From NCBI RefSeq assembly GCF_039536245.1, contig NZ_BAAAYN010000064.1:29805-93804 (forward strand): a stretch of 64,000 nt of DNA. The letters are read 5' to 3'. Origin of the DNA: Cryptosporangium minutisporangium (lineage in GTDB: Bacteria; Actinomycetota; Actinomycetes; Mycobacteriales; Cryptosporangiaceae). The notes beneath the pieces are model-generated. The model made no database searches. It had not been told where the DNA came from and saw only the letters and a list, made by a program, of their open reading frames with translations. Below are positions 17,867 through 26,802 of this stretch, piece after piece; position 1 is the stretch's first letter; the number at the start of each line of letters is the position of its first letter. The position numbers were made by a program, and so were the translations under genes.

Positions 17867-19993
17867 TTAAGATCCGAACTTCACCGAGTCGAGCAGAGCT
17901 TTGAACTTGGCCTCGTTCTTGCTCCACGCGCCCTCGGATGCGAAGAAAACGAGCACCACGTTCTCGGCGCCTGCCGGATCGTTCACGACGAAGCAGCGGA
18001 TGCGAAGTTCGCCGTCGCCGTCGTCCGCGCGTAGCCAGCCGTCGTGCCGGGTCGCGTCCCGGCCGTCGACGACCGTGTCTTCCTGTCCGCTCAGCGTGGG
18101 CGCGGTCGGTAGCTGGTTGATCAGCGAGTTCTTGCGCTCCTCCGGGGTGTCCGCGAACGGAGTGGTGCTCAGCAGCGAATACACGCCGACCACCGAGTCC
18201 GGGTCGTCGCTCAGCGCACTGCGGAGCTGGGTCCAGCCCGCGCTCGTGCCGGGCGAGGTGAACAGCGCGGAGGCCTCGTCGGCGTGCGGCGAGAACGTGA
18301 GGTTCGTGCCGGTGCCGACGCGGTCCCAGCTCTCCGGGTAGTCGAAGGACACCGGCAGCGTCGTCGTCGCGTCGAAGTGTTTCGTTCCCTCCTCGAACGG
18401 CTTGACGACGAGGAGCAGCACGAGCGCGATCACCACCACCAGCGCTCCGGCGAGCCCTCCGATCAGCAGTTTCCGCCCGCGCCCGGAACCGGGTGTGGGC
18501 GGCGTCGCCTGGCTGGGCGGTGCGGAGTACGGGTACGGCGGAGCCGAGCCCGAGTGGGGTGGTGACGAGTACGGGAACGGCGGGGCCGACCCGGGGTGCG
18601 GCGGTGCCGAGTACGGGTGCGGCATCTGCTGGTTCGGCGGTGCCGACTGTGGCTGCGGCGGTGCCGACTGGGGGTAGCCGCTGGGCGGGAACTGCGTCGG
18701 CGAGTACTGGTTCGGATACGTGCCGTGCGGTGGGGCGCTGGCCGGCGAGTACTCCGACCCCGGGTACTGGGCACCTGGGTACTGGGAGCCCGGGTACGGG
18801 ACACCCGGCTGCTGGACGCCCTGGTGCTGGACGCCCTGGTGCTGGACGCCCTGCTGATGTTGGGCGGCCTGCTGGTGTTGGGCCGCCGGCAGCGGTGTGC
18901 CGTGCGGTTGCTCGGTGGCACCGGTGGACGGCGGCGCCGACCAGCCCGGCACCGGCGGACCCTGGGTGACCGGCCCCTGCGTTCCCTGGGTGACCGGCGG
19001 CTGCGGACCAGGCGGCGCCGACGTCGGGGAGTGCGGCGTCGGCGGGGTGTCCGTGGGACGGCCGGACGGCGGCGCGCTGCTGGGGCTGACGCCGGTGCCG
19101 TCGGCCGCGCTGGCCGGCAGCGTGACCTGCTGGCCGCCGAACGCCGCGCCCAGCGCGGTGATGAACTCGCCGCAGGACGAGAAGCGGCCCTCCGGACCCT
19201 TGGCCATCGCGGTCGCGATCACCTGGTCGACGGCGGTCGGGATCTCCGGACGCACGGAGCTGACCGGCGTCGGCATCTCCATCAGGTGCGCCCAGAGCAG
19301 CGCGGCGTCGTCGTCCCGGATGAACGGGACCTTGCCGGTCAGCGCCTGGTACACGACGCAGCCCAGCGCGTACACGTCGGTGCGGGCGTCGACCGGCTTG
19401 CCGCCGATCTGCTCCGGCGCGACGTAGTCCATCGTCCCGACGACGATGCCGGTGGCGGTGACGCCGGTCAGCGACGACGCCCGCTTGGTCAGGCCGAAGT
19501 CGCTCAGGTACACGTGGTCGCGCCCGACCGGCGTGGTCGCGGCCGAGACCAGGATGTTGGCCGGCTTTACGTCGCGGTGCACGAGACCGGCCTGGTGGGC
19601 GGCGTCCAGCGCAGCGCCCACCTGACCGAAGAGTGCCATCGTCTCGTCGACGGTGAGCGTCCCGCGTCGCTTGAGCACGACCTTGAGGTCGGCGCCCTCC
19701 ACGTAACGCATGGCGAGGTAGAGGTGACCGTCGGCCTCGCCGGCCTCGTAGATCGGGATGATGTTCGGGTGATCGAGGGAGGCCGCCAGACGCGACTCGC
19801 GGAGGAACCGCTGCCGGAACTCGTCGTTCTGGGCGAGTTCCGGCGCCAGCACCTTCACCGCGACGATGCGGCCCAGCCGGGTGTCCTCCGCGCGGTAGAC
19901 GTACGCCATCCCACCGCGCCCGATCAGCGACTGCAGTTCGTAGCCCGCAGCGCGAAGCCCGTCCAGGCGCGCGGACTCGACTGGATCGTTCAT
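17867..19993 (-). CDS. Membrane Ser/Thr protein kinase with extracellular PsbP-like domain
   Basis: 708 residues. The kinase domain (~18-280) is complete: glycine loop IGRGGMAYVY, VAVK lysine, HRDVKPANIL, DFGLTK and the APEQ segment. A ~200-residue Pro/Gln/Tyr/Ser-rich linker follows, then one membrane helix (~508-528). The ~180-residue exterior domain (LPVSFDYPESW ... VKFGS) resembles PsbP/LpqN-type folds seen on secreted actinobacterial proteins and may sense a ligand. The start is the ATG giving MNDPVES; the frame is open upstream but overlaps the protease gene. The next gene (Crp) starts 15 bases past its stop. A phospho-recognising FHA protein lies three genes downstream in the same run. 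Confidence 0.92.
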   Translation of the reverse strand: MNDPVESARLDGLRAAGYELQSLIGRGGMAYVYRAEDTRLGRIVAVKVLAPELAQNDEFRQRFLRESRLAASLDHPNIIPIYEAGEADGHLYLAMRYVEGADLKVVLKRRGTLTVDETMALFGQVGAALDAAHQAGLVHRDVKPANILVSAATTPVGRDHVYLSDFGLTKRASSLTGVTATGIVVGTMDYVAPEQIGGKPVDARTDVYALGCVVYQALTGKVPFIRDDDAALLWAHLMEMPTPVSSVRPEIPTAVDQVIATAMAKGPEGRFSSCGEFITALGAAFGGQQVTLPASAADGTGVSPSSAPPSGRPTDTPPTPHSPTSAPPGPQPPVTQGTQGPVTQGPPVPGWSAPPSTGATEQPHGTPLPAAQHQQAAQHQQGVQHQGVQHQGVQQPGVPYPGSQYPGAQYPGSEYSPASAPPHGTYPNQYSPTQFPPSGYPQSAPPQPQSAPPNQQMPHPYSAPPHPGSAPPFPYSSPPHSGSAPPYPYSAPPSQATPPTPGSGRGRKLLIGGLAGALVVVIALVLLLVVKPFEEGTKHFDATTTLPVSFDYPESWDRVGTGTNLTFSPHADEASALFTSPGTSAGWTQLRSALSDDPDSVVGVYSLLSTTPFADTPEERKNSLINQLPTAPTLSGQEDTVVDGRDATRHDGWLRADDGDGELRIRCFVVNDPAGAENVVLVFFASEGAWSKNEAKFKALLDSVKFGS
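18788..18852. repeat. Short tandem repeats in the kinase linker
   Basis: Units of about 15 bases reading CTGGTGCTGGACGCC recur three times in the Gln/Pro-rich linker (Q-H-Q-G-V type units on the minus strand), flanked by similar Tyr-Pro-Gly repeats. These are low-complexity, in frame, and not mobile. Confidence 0.6.
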
Positions 19994-20022
19994 CGCTGAC
20001 CACCGGTTCGGTTCGACACGTC

Positions 20023-21861
20023 TCAGTGCACCCGGTTCCCGCAGTAACCGCAGAACTGCTGCCCCGGCTGGAGCGGCTGCCCACATTGGTCACAGCTGCC
20101 GGCGGCGTCACCGGTGGAGCCGGTGCCCTCGCCCTGGCGGGCGAGCACGCTGGCCGGTGCGCCCTCGGCACCGGGTGCGCCGCTCGACGAGTCACCGGCC
20201 ACGACCGTGGCGCCCGACGGGTCGCTCTGCTGCCCCGGTAGGGGCGGGGGCGTCGACGGCGACAGCCGGAGGACGGTCTGCGCCTCGGAGTTCGGATCGG
20301 CGTAGGGGACGCCCGACGACGGCGCACCGTACGGAGTCTCGCTGTAGCTCGGCACCCCCGGGTAGGGGTTCTGAGCCGGGTAGGCGCCACCGGAGACACG
20401 CGGGTCGACCCAGCCGGGCGGTGCCGACGTCGGCCAGCCGGCGGGCGGCGCGCTGGCCGGCGACCCGACGGCCCCGGGATACGGCGCGCCCAGCGGCACC
20501 TGGACGCCTGGCTGGCCGTAGCCGGGCATCAGGTTGGGGTCGATCGGCGGTGCGCCGGCCCCGGAGCCACCCTTGCCGCCGCGTCCCCGCAGCAGCACGG
20601 CACCGAGTAGCAGTACCAGCACGAGGATCGCGCCGAGACCGCCCCAGAGCAGGATGTTGCCGGGGCCGTCGGACTCGCCGGAGCTCTGCTCGTCGCTGCC
20701 GAAGCCGGAGGTGTCGGTGGCGCCGTCGGTGCCCTTGTCGGCCGACGTTCCCTGACGCTGCTTGGCGATCGCGAGCTTCTCCGTGGCCAGCAGGTGGCCC
20801 GGGTAGAGCTTGAGCACCTGCGTCAGGTTCGGCACCGCCGCGCTGTAGAGGCCGTTGTTGTAGTTGTGCAGGGCGTTCTCGTACGTGAGGTCGGTGGGGC
20901 CGCGCTCGGCCTTCACGTCCACGGCGGCCAGCGCCTCGGTGACCTGCTCCGGCCCGACCAGCTTGATGTCGTTGCCAGACGGACTGAGGAAGCCGACGAC
21001 CTGCCCCTTCTCGGAGACGACCGGACCGCCGAGCAGGCCGGCGGGCAGCCCGCGCTTGAGCTCGGCCAGGTAGTCGTCGTTGGGCCGGACGACGCCACTG
21101 CCCTTCTTGGTGAAGTGCACCTGGATCGGCTTGAGCGACTTCTCGTCCGTCGGCGTGTTCATGAAGCCGAGGGTGCTGACCGCTTCCACGTTGTCCGACG
21201 AGGTGCCGAGCACCACCGACGGCATGCTGCTCGCGCCGATCTTCAGCACCGCCACGTCGGACTTCTGGCCGCCGGTCGGGTACACGACCTGGGCAGGCAG
21301 GTCGCCGAACTGCTTCTGGTCGGCGACGTACGGCTGCACGGTGACCACGGCCTGCGTGAAGATCACGCAGCCGCCGCTCTCGTCGGTGGTGTTGCCCTGG
21401 TAGCAGCGCTGCAGCCGCTTGCTGACGACGTCGCCGGTGTTCGCCGAGGGCTTGGCCTTGCTGTACGGATCGGCCGGCATCGGGGCGCCGTCGCCGTAGC
21501 GCTCGTTGAAGATCTTGTTCACCGCGAAGATCGCGGCCCGGTTGAGGTCGACGCCGGTCACGGCGGGTGACGTGACGATCGTGCCGCTCGGGTTGACCAC
21601 GAAGCCGCTGCCGGTACCCAGCATCGGCTGGTAGGAGCGCTGCACGAGCGAGATGTCGTTACCGGACGGCCCTTGGAAGTTGTGCTCGATCAGCGAGATG
21701 CTGACCTTGCCGTAGGTCATGATCCGAACCACGGCCGGAGAGATCAGCTCGACCGGCGTCGGGTGCTTGTGGGCCTGGGCCGGGGTGGCGATACCGAGCG
21801 TGAGGGCCGAGACGCAAACAGCAAGAACCGCTGCGGTCAGCCGGAGACGAGGCAGACGCAT
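20023..21861 (-). CDS. Secreted/membrane trypsin-like pseudo-protease with cytoplasmic zinc ribbon
   Basis: 612 residues. A signal peptide (residues 1-30, cleavage after TPAQA) precedes a trypsin/HtrA-like fold: GTGSGFVVNPSGTIVTS, SDVAVLKIG and GGPVVSEKGQVVGFLSP. The catalytic Asp position is kept, but the His position reads Ala (VTSPAVTG where VTNAHVV is usual) and the nucleophile Ser reads Leu (GLLGGP where GNSGGP is usual). Proteolysis is therefore unlikely. A TPR-like hairpin, a membrane helix (~399-421), a Pro/Gly-rich stretch and a C-terminal zinc ribbon (CDQCG ... CGYCG) follow. The start has GGAGGA upstream. It is first in the run leading to the kinase, 29 bases away. Confidence 0.85.
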   Translation of the reverse strand: MRLPRLRLTAAVLAVCVSALTLGIATPAQAHKHPTPVELISPAVVRIMTYGKVSISLIEHNFQGPSGNDISLVQRSYQPMLGTGSGFVVNPSGTIVTSPAVTGVDLNRAAIFAVNKIFNERYGDGAPMPADPYSKAKPSANTGDVVSKRLQRCYQGNTTDESGGCVIFTQAVVTVQPYVADQKQFGDLPAQVVYPTGGQKSDVAVLKIGASSMPSVVLGTSSDNVEAVSTLGFMNTPTDEKSLKPIQVHFTKKGSGVVRPNDDYLAELKRGLPAGLLGGPVVSEKGQVVGFLSPSGNDIKLVGPEQVTEALAAVDVKAERGPTDLTYENALHNYNNGLYSAAVPNLTQVLKLYPGHLLATEKLAIAKQRQGTSADKGTDGATDTSGFGSDEQSSGESDGPGNILLWGGLGAILVLVLLLGAVLLRGRGGKGGSGAGAPPIDPNLMPGYGQPGVQVPLGAPYPGAVGSPASAPPAGWPTSAPPGWVDPRVSGGAYPAQNPYPGVPSYSETPYGAPSSGVPYADPNSEAQTVLRLSPSTPPPLPGQQSDPSGATVVAGDSSSGAPGAEGAPASVLARQGEGTGSTGDAAGSCDQCGQPLQPGQQFCGYCGNRVH

Positions 21862-22490
21862 GAGGAGTTCCTCCACTCGGAGGTGTGACGATGAGCGTCG
21901 ATGTTCGGCGGTAGCCGGCGCCTGTGACTGGACCATGAATCCGGAGAAAGTTATCACGCGGTCCAGGTCGGCGTAACCGGACAAGTGGCCGGTCCAGGGG
22001 GTGGAGTCAGAACCCCGACACTGTCCCCGTGGACCGGCTGAGCTGCACTGTCGCATTGCGAGGGTGAGGTCAGAGCGCGGTGCGCGCGGCCGGCGCCGGT
22101 AGGTCTACCTGGCCGGGCCCTGGACGACCGACGCACCCACCCGGCGCGGGCCGCGCCGACGCGTCGAACCGGTCGCAGGGGCAGCGCCGGTCGGTGCTGG
22201 TGTCCAGAGAGATGTTCATGGCCCGGTCCTCCGCGAATGTCGTCGGCTAGTTCGCTTCAGATTGCTGGCACGGCCCCGAACCGGCGATCGTGGCGGCGAC
22301 GTCCGGAACGTTCGCTCGCCAACAGTGCCGTCGTTTCGACGGTCGGCCGAAGGTTGACCGGGCGGGGCGCGGATTTGTCTGTCCGGTCGGGGCGGAGTCC
22401 GCCGTTCGGTGGGTCACCCGGAGGGCGTCACCGGCGCGCGCGTCGGGCCGCTCCACGGCGTGCAGGGACACTGCTGGCAGACTCAACGGG
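21862..22490. other. Divergent upstream region between pseudo-protease and GntR genes
   Basis: About 630 bases separate the two starts. Apart from a 49-codon minus-strand frame (22070-22219) with a strong ribosome site, I see no gene. An A/T-richer patch around 21945-21960 (GATAAC on the minus strand) could be the -10 of the signalling operon, but no good -35 partner was found. Confidence 0.5.
22070..22219 (-). CDS. Possible 49-residue cysteine-containing small protein
   Basis: Begins MNISLDTSTDRRCPCDRF and ends in a Pro/Ala/Gly-rich tail. CGGAGGA sits eight bases before the ATG, a stronger ribosome site than most genes here have. It contains C-P-C and one more Cys. There is no membrane helix. 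It could be a leader peptide, a small metal-binding protein or chance; no homologue is recognised. It lies upstream of, and on the same strand as, the signalling operon. Confidence 0.3.
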   Translation of the reverse strand: MNISLDTSTDRRCPCDRFDASARPAPGGCVGRPGPGQVDLPAPAARTAL

Positions 22491-23156
22491 GTGGAGAACG
22501 TCGCCGCGCCCTCCGACACGGGCGCGCTGGAAACCCCGAGCCTGGTCGACCTGGCGGTCGCGAGGCTGCGTGCGGACATCCTGAGCGGCGGTACGGAACC
22601 GGGCGAAAGGCTCGTCGAGGAGCAACTCACTCGGCGCTTCGGGATCAGCCGCGCGCCCCTGCGGGAGGCGCTCCGGCTGCTCGCGCAGCAAGGCCTGGTC
22701 GACCACTTCCCGCGCCGGGGGGCTCGGGTGGCGACGCTGACCGACGCCGACCTGCAGCAGCTCTACGGGGTGCGGGATCTGCTGGAGCGGTACGCCGTCG
22801 AGCAGGCGTTCCCGATCGACGATCCGCGGCGGCTCGTCGCGCTGCACGCCGAGTTGGACGCGATGCGAGCCGCCGACGAAGTCGGTGACCGGTTCGCGAT
22901 GGCGGAGGCGCACCGGCGGTTCCACGTCGCGCTGGTGGCGCTGGCGAGCAATCGCCAGCTGGCGTGGGTGCACGAGTCGGTGCTGGTGAAGACGCAGCTC
23001 TACATGGCGATCAACCTGCGGCGCGAGGCCGATACCGGACACGGCACCCACAACGTCCTGCGGCACCAACGTCTGTACGACGCGGTCGCCGGCCGCGACC
23101 CGGAGACCGTGCTGTCGGAGCTGGCCGCGCACGGCGCCCGCCAGTACATCAGCTAG
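22491..23156 (+). CDS. GntR-family regulator, FadR subfamily
   Basis: 221 residues. A winged helix occupies ~15-80 (LRADILSGGTEPGERL, FGISRAPLREALRLL, the standard GntR recognition helix), followed by an all-helical FCD ligand domain whose histidines (AHRRFH, RHQRLYDA) could bind a metal and a carboxylate effector. The GTG start at 22491 gives the usual short N-terminal arm; no strong ribosome site is visible and the frame is open upstream. It is placed immediately before the hydrolase/permease genes and is their likely regulator. Confidence 0.85.
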   Translation: MENVAAPSDTGALETPSLVDLAVARLRADILSGGTEPGERLVEEQLTRRFGISRAPLREALRLLAQQGLVDHFPRRGARVATLTDADLQQLYGVRDLLERYAVEQAFPIDDPRRLVALHAELDAMRAADEVGDRFAMAEAHRRFHVALVALASNRQLAWVHESVLVKTQLYMAINLRREADTGHGTHNVLRHQRLYDAVAGRDPETVLSELAAHGARQYIS

Positions 23157-23518
23157 CTGGCGCCCGGCTGCGCTCCGGCGCCTTCGCGCTCATTTACGTC
23201 GAATTGGCCTTCAGGGCGCTCGTGGAGACGGATTTGGCGTAAATGAGCGCGGCGCCACGCGGTCGAGGTGGCGCGGCCGGTAGGGATCTCTGTCATCGAG
23301 ACGTAACACAGCTGAGCGTCGTCGGTAAAAGTTCGCTCGACAATCGACTGTATGCAATCCGACGAGCAGCGGCCCCAGATGCTGCGCCACGGTCCCGCGT
23401 GGCGGCCGGAGCCGACAACCGACCGTGGGTCTCGCTGGGCGCCCGCCGTTCGGTCGCTTGCCGGGCAGGCCGATCGCCCCGACCGCCGCGGTGGACCGCG
23501 CGCTGGAGAGGAAGAGTC
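23157..23518. other. Gap between GntR and the hydrolase operon
   Basis: Holds the large inverted repeat at 23186-23250 and then the promoter region of the hydrolase operon. An A/T-richer stretch at 23300-23355 (near GTCGGTAAAAG) is the likely promoter site but no clear box pair stands out. No gene is seen. Confidence 0.5.
23186..23250. terminator. Long hairpin after the GntR gene
   Basis: GCGCTCATTTACG at 23186 pairs with CGTAAATGAGCGC ending at 23250; arms are 19 bases with two mismatches, and GGCGCC blocks flank both sides. It lies 30 bases after the GntR stop. Terminator is likely; an operator role is also possible since it faces the downstream operon. Confidence 0.45.
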
Positions 23519-24265
23519 ATGGGAACACCCGGGCCGGCCCGCATCGGGCCCGTTCGCGCAGAGCCCTACTCGTGGCCGTACGACGGCGCGGTACCGGTCG
23601 ACCGCGCCGCGCTGATCTGTATCGACTGGCAGACCGACTTCTGCGGCCCCGGCGGCTACGTCGAGACCATGGGCTACGACATCACCCTGACCCGGGCCGG
23701 CCTACCCGCCACCGCGCGGCTGCTCGCCCACGCCCGGGCGCTAGGGATGCTGGTCATCCACACCAGAGAGGGGCACGACGCGGAACTCTCCGACCTCCCG
23801 CCGAACAAGCGCTGGCGGTCGGCGCGGATAGGCGCGGAGATCGGCGCGCCGGGCCCCTGCGGGCGGATCCTCGTCAAGGGCGAGCCGGGCTGGGAGATCG
23901 TCCCGGAGGTCGCGCCGGTCGCGGGTGAAGTAGTGATCGACAAACCGGGCAAGGGTGCGTTCTACGCCACGAACCTCGATCTGGTGTTGCGGACGCACGG
24001 CATCACGCACCTCGTCCTCACCGGCATCACCACCGACGTCTGCGTGCACACCACGATGCGCGAGGCCAACGACCGTGGCTACGAGTGCGTGATCCTCTCC
24101 GACTGCACCGGCGCCACCGATCCCGGCAACCACGCCGCGGCGCTGCACATGGTGACGATGCAGGGCGGCGTCTTCGGCTGCGTCAGCACGTCCGGCGACG
24201 TCATCGCGGCCACCTCGATCCCGGTCGCCGCCGCAGCTCCCGAGCCCGTTCCCGCACCTCACTGA
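23519..24265 (+). CDS. biuH: Biuret-amidohydrolase-like cysteine hydrolase
   Basis: 248 residues of the isochorismatase-like cysteine hydrolase fold. The triad is visible: Asp in CIDWQTDF, Lys in DKPGKGAF and Cys in TTDVCVHTT. The sequence matches rhizobial biuret hydrolase along its length ([48 protein letters not shown]). The expected reaction is biuret to allophanate plus ammonia. The ATG follows GAGAGGAAG. It begins an operon with a paralogue (34 bases on), a permease and an AtzH-like protein. No allophanate hydrolase is in the window. The exact substrate is inferred. Confidence 0.75.
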   Translation: MGTPGPARIGPVRAEPYSWPYDGAVPVDRAALICIDWQTDFCGPGGYVETMGYDITLTRAGLPATARLLAHARALGMLVIHTREGHDAELSDLPPNKRWRSARIGAEIGAPGPCGRILVKGEPGWEIVPEVAPVAGEVVIDKPGKGAFYATNLDLVLRTHGITHLVLTGITTDVCVHTTMREANDRGYECVILSDCTGATDPGNHAAALHMVTMQGGVFGCVSTSGDVIAATSIPVAAAAPEPVPAPH

Positions 24266-24299
24266 CCGGACGCCAACCCCGTCGGAAGGCGATACGCCG

Positions 24300-25022
24300 A
24301 TGACAGTCCTGTCCGTCGATGCCCGCCCGTACCCGTTCACGTTCGACCCGGCGACGACCGCGCTCGTCGTCATCGACATGCAGCGCGACTTCATGGAGCC
24401 CGGCGGCTTCGGGGAGACGCTCGGCAACGACGTCAGCCTGCTCCGGTCGACGATCGAGCCGACCGCCGCGACCCTGACGGCGTTCCGCGCCGCCGGGATG
24501 ACGATCGTCCATACTCGCGAAGGCCACCGGCCCGACCTCTCCGACCTGCCGGACGCCAAGCGGAACCGCGGCAACCCCACGCTCCGGATCGGCGACGAGG
24601 GGCCCAGGGGGCGCATCCTCGTCGTCGGCGAAGAGGGCCAGGACATCGTCGACGAACTCCGGCCGCTGCCGGGCGAGGCGGTCGTCGACAAACCCGGCAA
24701 GGGAGCGTTCTACGCCACCGAGTTCGGTGACCTGTTGCAGCGCGCCGGGATCACCAGCCTGGTCGTGGCCGGGGTGACCACCGAGGTGTGCGTGCACACC
24801 ACGGTCCGCGAGGCCAACGACCGCGGGTACGAGTGCCTGGTGCTCTCCGACTGCGTCGGCTCGTACTTCCCGGAGTTCCACCGGATCGCGCTGGAGATGA
24901 TCGCCGCCCAGGGCGGCATCTTCGGCTGGGTCACACCCTCATCGACAGTGCTCGACGCGCTGGCCGCGTCGGCCGGCGAGGGGTCACCCACCACCTCAGT
25001 CCTCAGCCAGAGCGCGTCGTAA
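24300..25022 (+). CDS. Second cysteine hydrolase, triuret/biuret type
   Basis: 240 residues, same fold and triad as the previous gene ([24 protein letters not shown]). It differs in the substrate segments: the KRWRSARIG and GPCGRIL blocks become [12 protein letters not shown] and GPRGRIL, and the C-terminal TDPGNH becomes YFPEFH. Known triuret hydrolases are close relatives of biuret hydrolase, so a two-step triuret-biuret route is a reasonable guess; other carbamoyl or ureido amides are possible. GGAAGG lies ten bases before the ATG. The permease follows ten bases after the stop. Confidence 0.7.
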   Translation: MTVLSVDARPYPFTFDPATTALVVIDMQRDFMEPGGFGETLGNDVSLLRSTIEPTAATLTAFRAAGMTIVHTREGHRPDLSDLPDAKRNRGNPTLRIGDEGPRGRILVVGEEGQDIVDELRPLPGEAVVDKPGKGAFYATEFGDLLQRAGITSLVVAGVTTEVCVHTTVREANDRGYECLVLSDCVGSYFPEFHRIALEMIAAQGGIFGWVTPSSTVLDALAASAGEGSPTTSVLSQSAS

Positions 25023-25032
25023 GGGGAGTCCG

Positions 25033-26745
25033 ATGGTCAAGCTGAGCCTGCCCGGCAGATCCGGAACGAGCACACTTCCGCTCTGGGTCCGTGGCGACAC
25101 CAACGCGTTCTTCGGCCTGGGCATCAACGTCCTGGTCAACGTGTTGACGCTGTCCGGTCTGTGTCTGTTCGTCGTGCACATCCCGAAGGACGACGTCTTC
25201 GGCTCGATCCTGCCGGCGCTGGGCATCGCGCTCGTCGTCGGCAACGCCTACTACACCTACCTCGCGCGGAAGCTGGCGGCGCGGGAGAACCGCAGCGACG
25301 TCACCGCGATGCCGTACGGGCCGAGCGTCCCGCACATGTTCATCGTGGTGTTCCTGATCATGCTGCCGATCTACCTGGAGACGAAAGACCCGCTCCAGGC
25401 CTGGCAAGCCGGTCTGGCCTGGGCCTTCATCATCGGCGTCATCGTGCTGATCGGAGCGTTCGTCGGTCCGTACATCCGGCGGTGGACGCCCCGGGCCGCG
25501 ATGCTCGGCACGCTCGCGGGTATCTCGATCACGTTCATCTCGATGCGGCCGGCCGGGCAGATGTGGGCCCAGGCCTGGATCGCGCTGCCCGTGTTCGCGC
25601 TGCTGCTCGTCGGGCTGTTCACCGACCTCAAGCTGCCGGGGAACATCCCGATCGGGCTGGCGGCGCTGGTGCTCGGTACCGCGATCGGCTGGATCGGCGG
25701 CGCGATGTCCGTCCCGGACGTGAGCGCCGCAGCCGAGGACATCGCGTTCGCGGTCCCGAACTTCCACTTCGGTGAGCTGTTCGACGGGCTGAGAGAGGTC
25801 GGGCCACTTCTGGCTACGGCGATCCCGCTCGGCGTCTACAACTTCACCGAGGGCATGACGAACGTCGAGAGCGCGGCCACCGCCGGCGACAACTACAACC
25901 TGCGCAGCATCCTGCTGGCCGATGGTGCCGGTGCGGTGATCGGCGCCGCGCTCGGCTCCCCGTTCCCGCCGGCGGTCTACGTCGGGCACCCGGGGTGGAA
26001 AGCGGCCGGTGGCCGGGCCGGCTACTCGTTGGCGGCCGGCGTCGTCATCGCGATCCTCTGTTTCCTGGGTATGTTCTCGCTGCTCGGCGCCGTGCTGCCG
26101 ACCGCGGCGATCGTTCCGATCCTGCTCTACATCGGTCTGCTGATCGGTGCTCAAGCCTTCCAAGCGACGCCACGCGCGCATGCGGCGGCGGTGGTCGCGG
26201 CGCTGATCCCGAACATCGCGTCCTGGGCCACGGGGCAGATGGACAACGCGCTCGCCGCAGCTGGTACGACCGCGGCGGCCGTCGGGGAGGACGCGCTGGC
26301 GAACGCCGGGGTCGTCTACGGCGGTCTGACCACGCTCGGGCAGGGTGCGGTGCTGGCCGGCATGGTGCTCGGAGCGCTGGTCGTCTTCCTGATCGACAAG
26401 AAGTTCATCAGGGCCACGGTGGTGGCCGTGGTCGGCGCGGTGCTCTCGTTCGTCGGGCTGATCCACGCGCCGGAGGTCGGCTGGAACATGAACGGGCAGG
26501 TGGCGCTCGGCTACCTGTTCGTCGCGGTGGTCTGCGCGGCGTTCGCGGCGAGCCGGCCGGCGCCCCGGGTACCGGACGCCGAGGAGATCGCGCTCGACCG
26601 CCTGCACGGTGGCGGGGCGGCCGTCCAGCCGGGCGAGGAGCCGGCTGGAACGCTCGTCCCCGCCGCTGATGTGATGCCCGCGCCCCGGACGGTGCCCGCC
26701 GACGAGAAGCTCGCCGACGAGAAGGTCACGACCGCCGAGAAGTGA
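25033..26745 (+). CDS. NCS2/AzgA-like nucleobase or ureide permease
   Basis: 570 residues with about twelve to fourteen hydrophobic helices. The region NFTEGMTNVESAATAGDNYN corresponds to the conserved substrate-site helix of NCS2/AzgA permeases (usually with Glu and Asn in this place), and the first helices (GDTNAFFGLGINVLVN) match the uncharacterised actinobacterial branch. The C-terminal ~60 residues are a charged cytoplasmic tail. GGGGAG precedes the ATG. Location after two ureide-type hydrolases suggests import of biuret, triuret or a related compound. Confidence 0.8.
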   Translation: MVKLSLPGRSGTSTLPLWVRGDTNAFFGLGINVLVNVLTLSGLCLFVVHIPKDDVFGSILPALGIALVVGNAYYTYLARKLAARENRSDVTAMPYGPSVPHMFIVVFLIMLPIYLETKDPLQAWQAGLAWAFIIGVIVLIGAFVGPYIRRWTPRAAMLGTLAGISITFISMRPAGQMWAQAWIALPVFALLLVGLFTDLKLPGNIPIGLAALVLGTAIGWIGGAMSVPDVSAAAEDIAFAVPNFHFGELFDGLREVGPLLATAIPLGVYNFTEGMTNVESAATAGDNYNLRSILLADGAGAVIGAALGSPFPPAVYVGHPGWKAAGGRAGYSLAAGVVIAILCFLGMFSLLGAVLPTAAIVPILLYIGLLIGAQAFQATPRAHAAAVVAALIPNIASWATGQMDNALAAAGTTAAAVGEDALANAGVVYGGLTTLGQGAVLAGMVLGALVVFLIDKKFIRATVVAVVGAVLSFVGLIHAPEVGWNMNGQVALGYLFVAVVCAAFAASRPAPRVPDAEEIALDRLHGGGAAVQPGEEPAGTLVPAADVMPAPRTVPADEKLADEKVTTAEK

Positions 26746-26753
26746 GGTCCACC

Positions 26754-26783
26754 GGCTCCGCCGCCCCGCTGGGCGGCGGAGCC
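26754..26783. terminator. Hairpin between permease and AtzH-like gene
   Basis: GGCTCCGCCGCCC / GGGCGGCGGAGCC, 13 bp perfect with a 4-base loop, nine bases after the permease stop. No T-run. It could reduce read-through into the downstream two genes. Confidence 0.6.
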
Positions 26784-26802
26784 GTCGCGTTCAGGAGGAA
26801 GA

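Noticed and set aside
22290..22490. N-terminal extension of the GntR regulator
   Set aside because: The extra 67 residues are Arg/Cys-rich and unlike the family; the GTG at 22491 gives the normal N-terminus.
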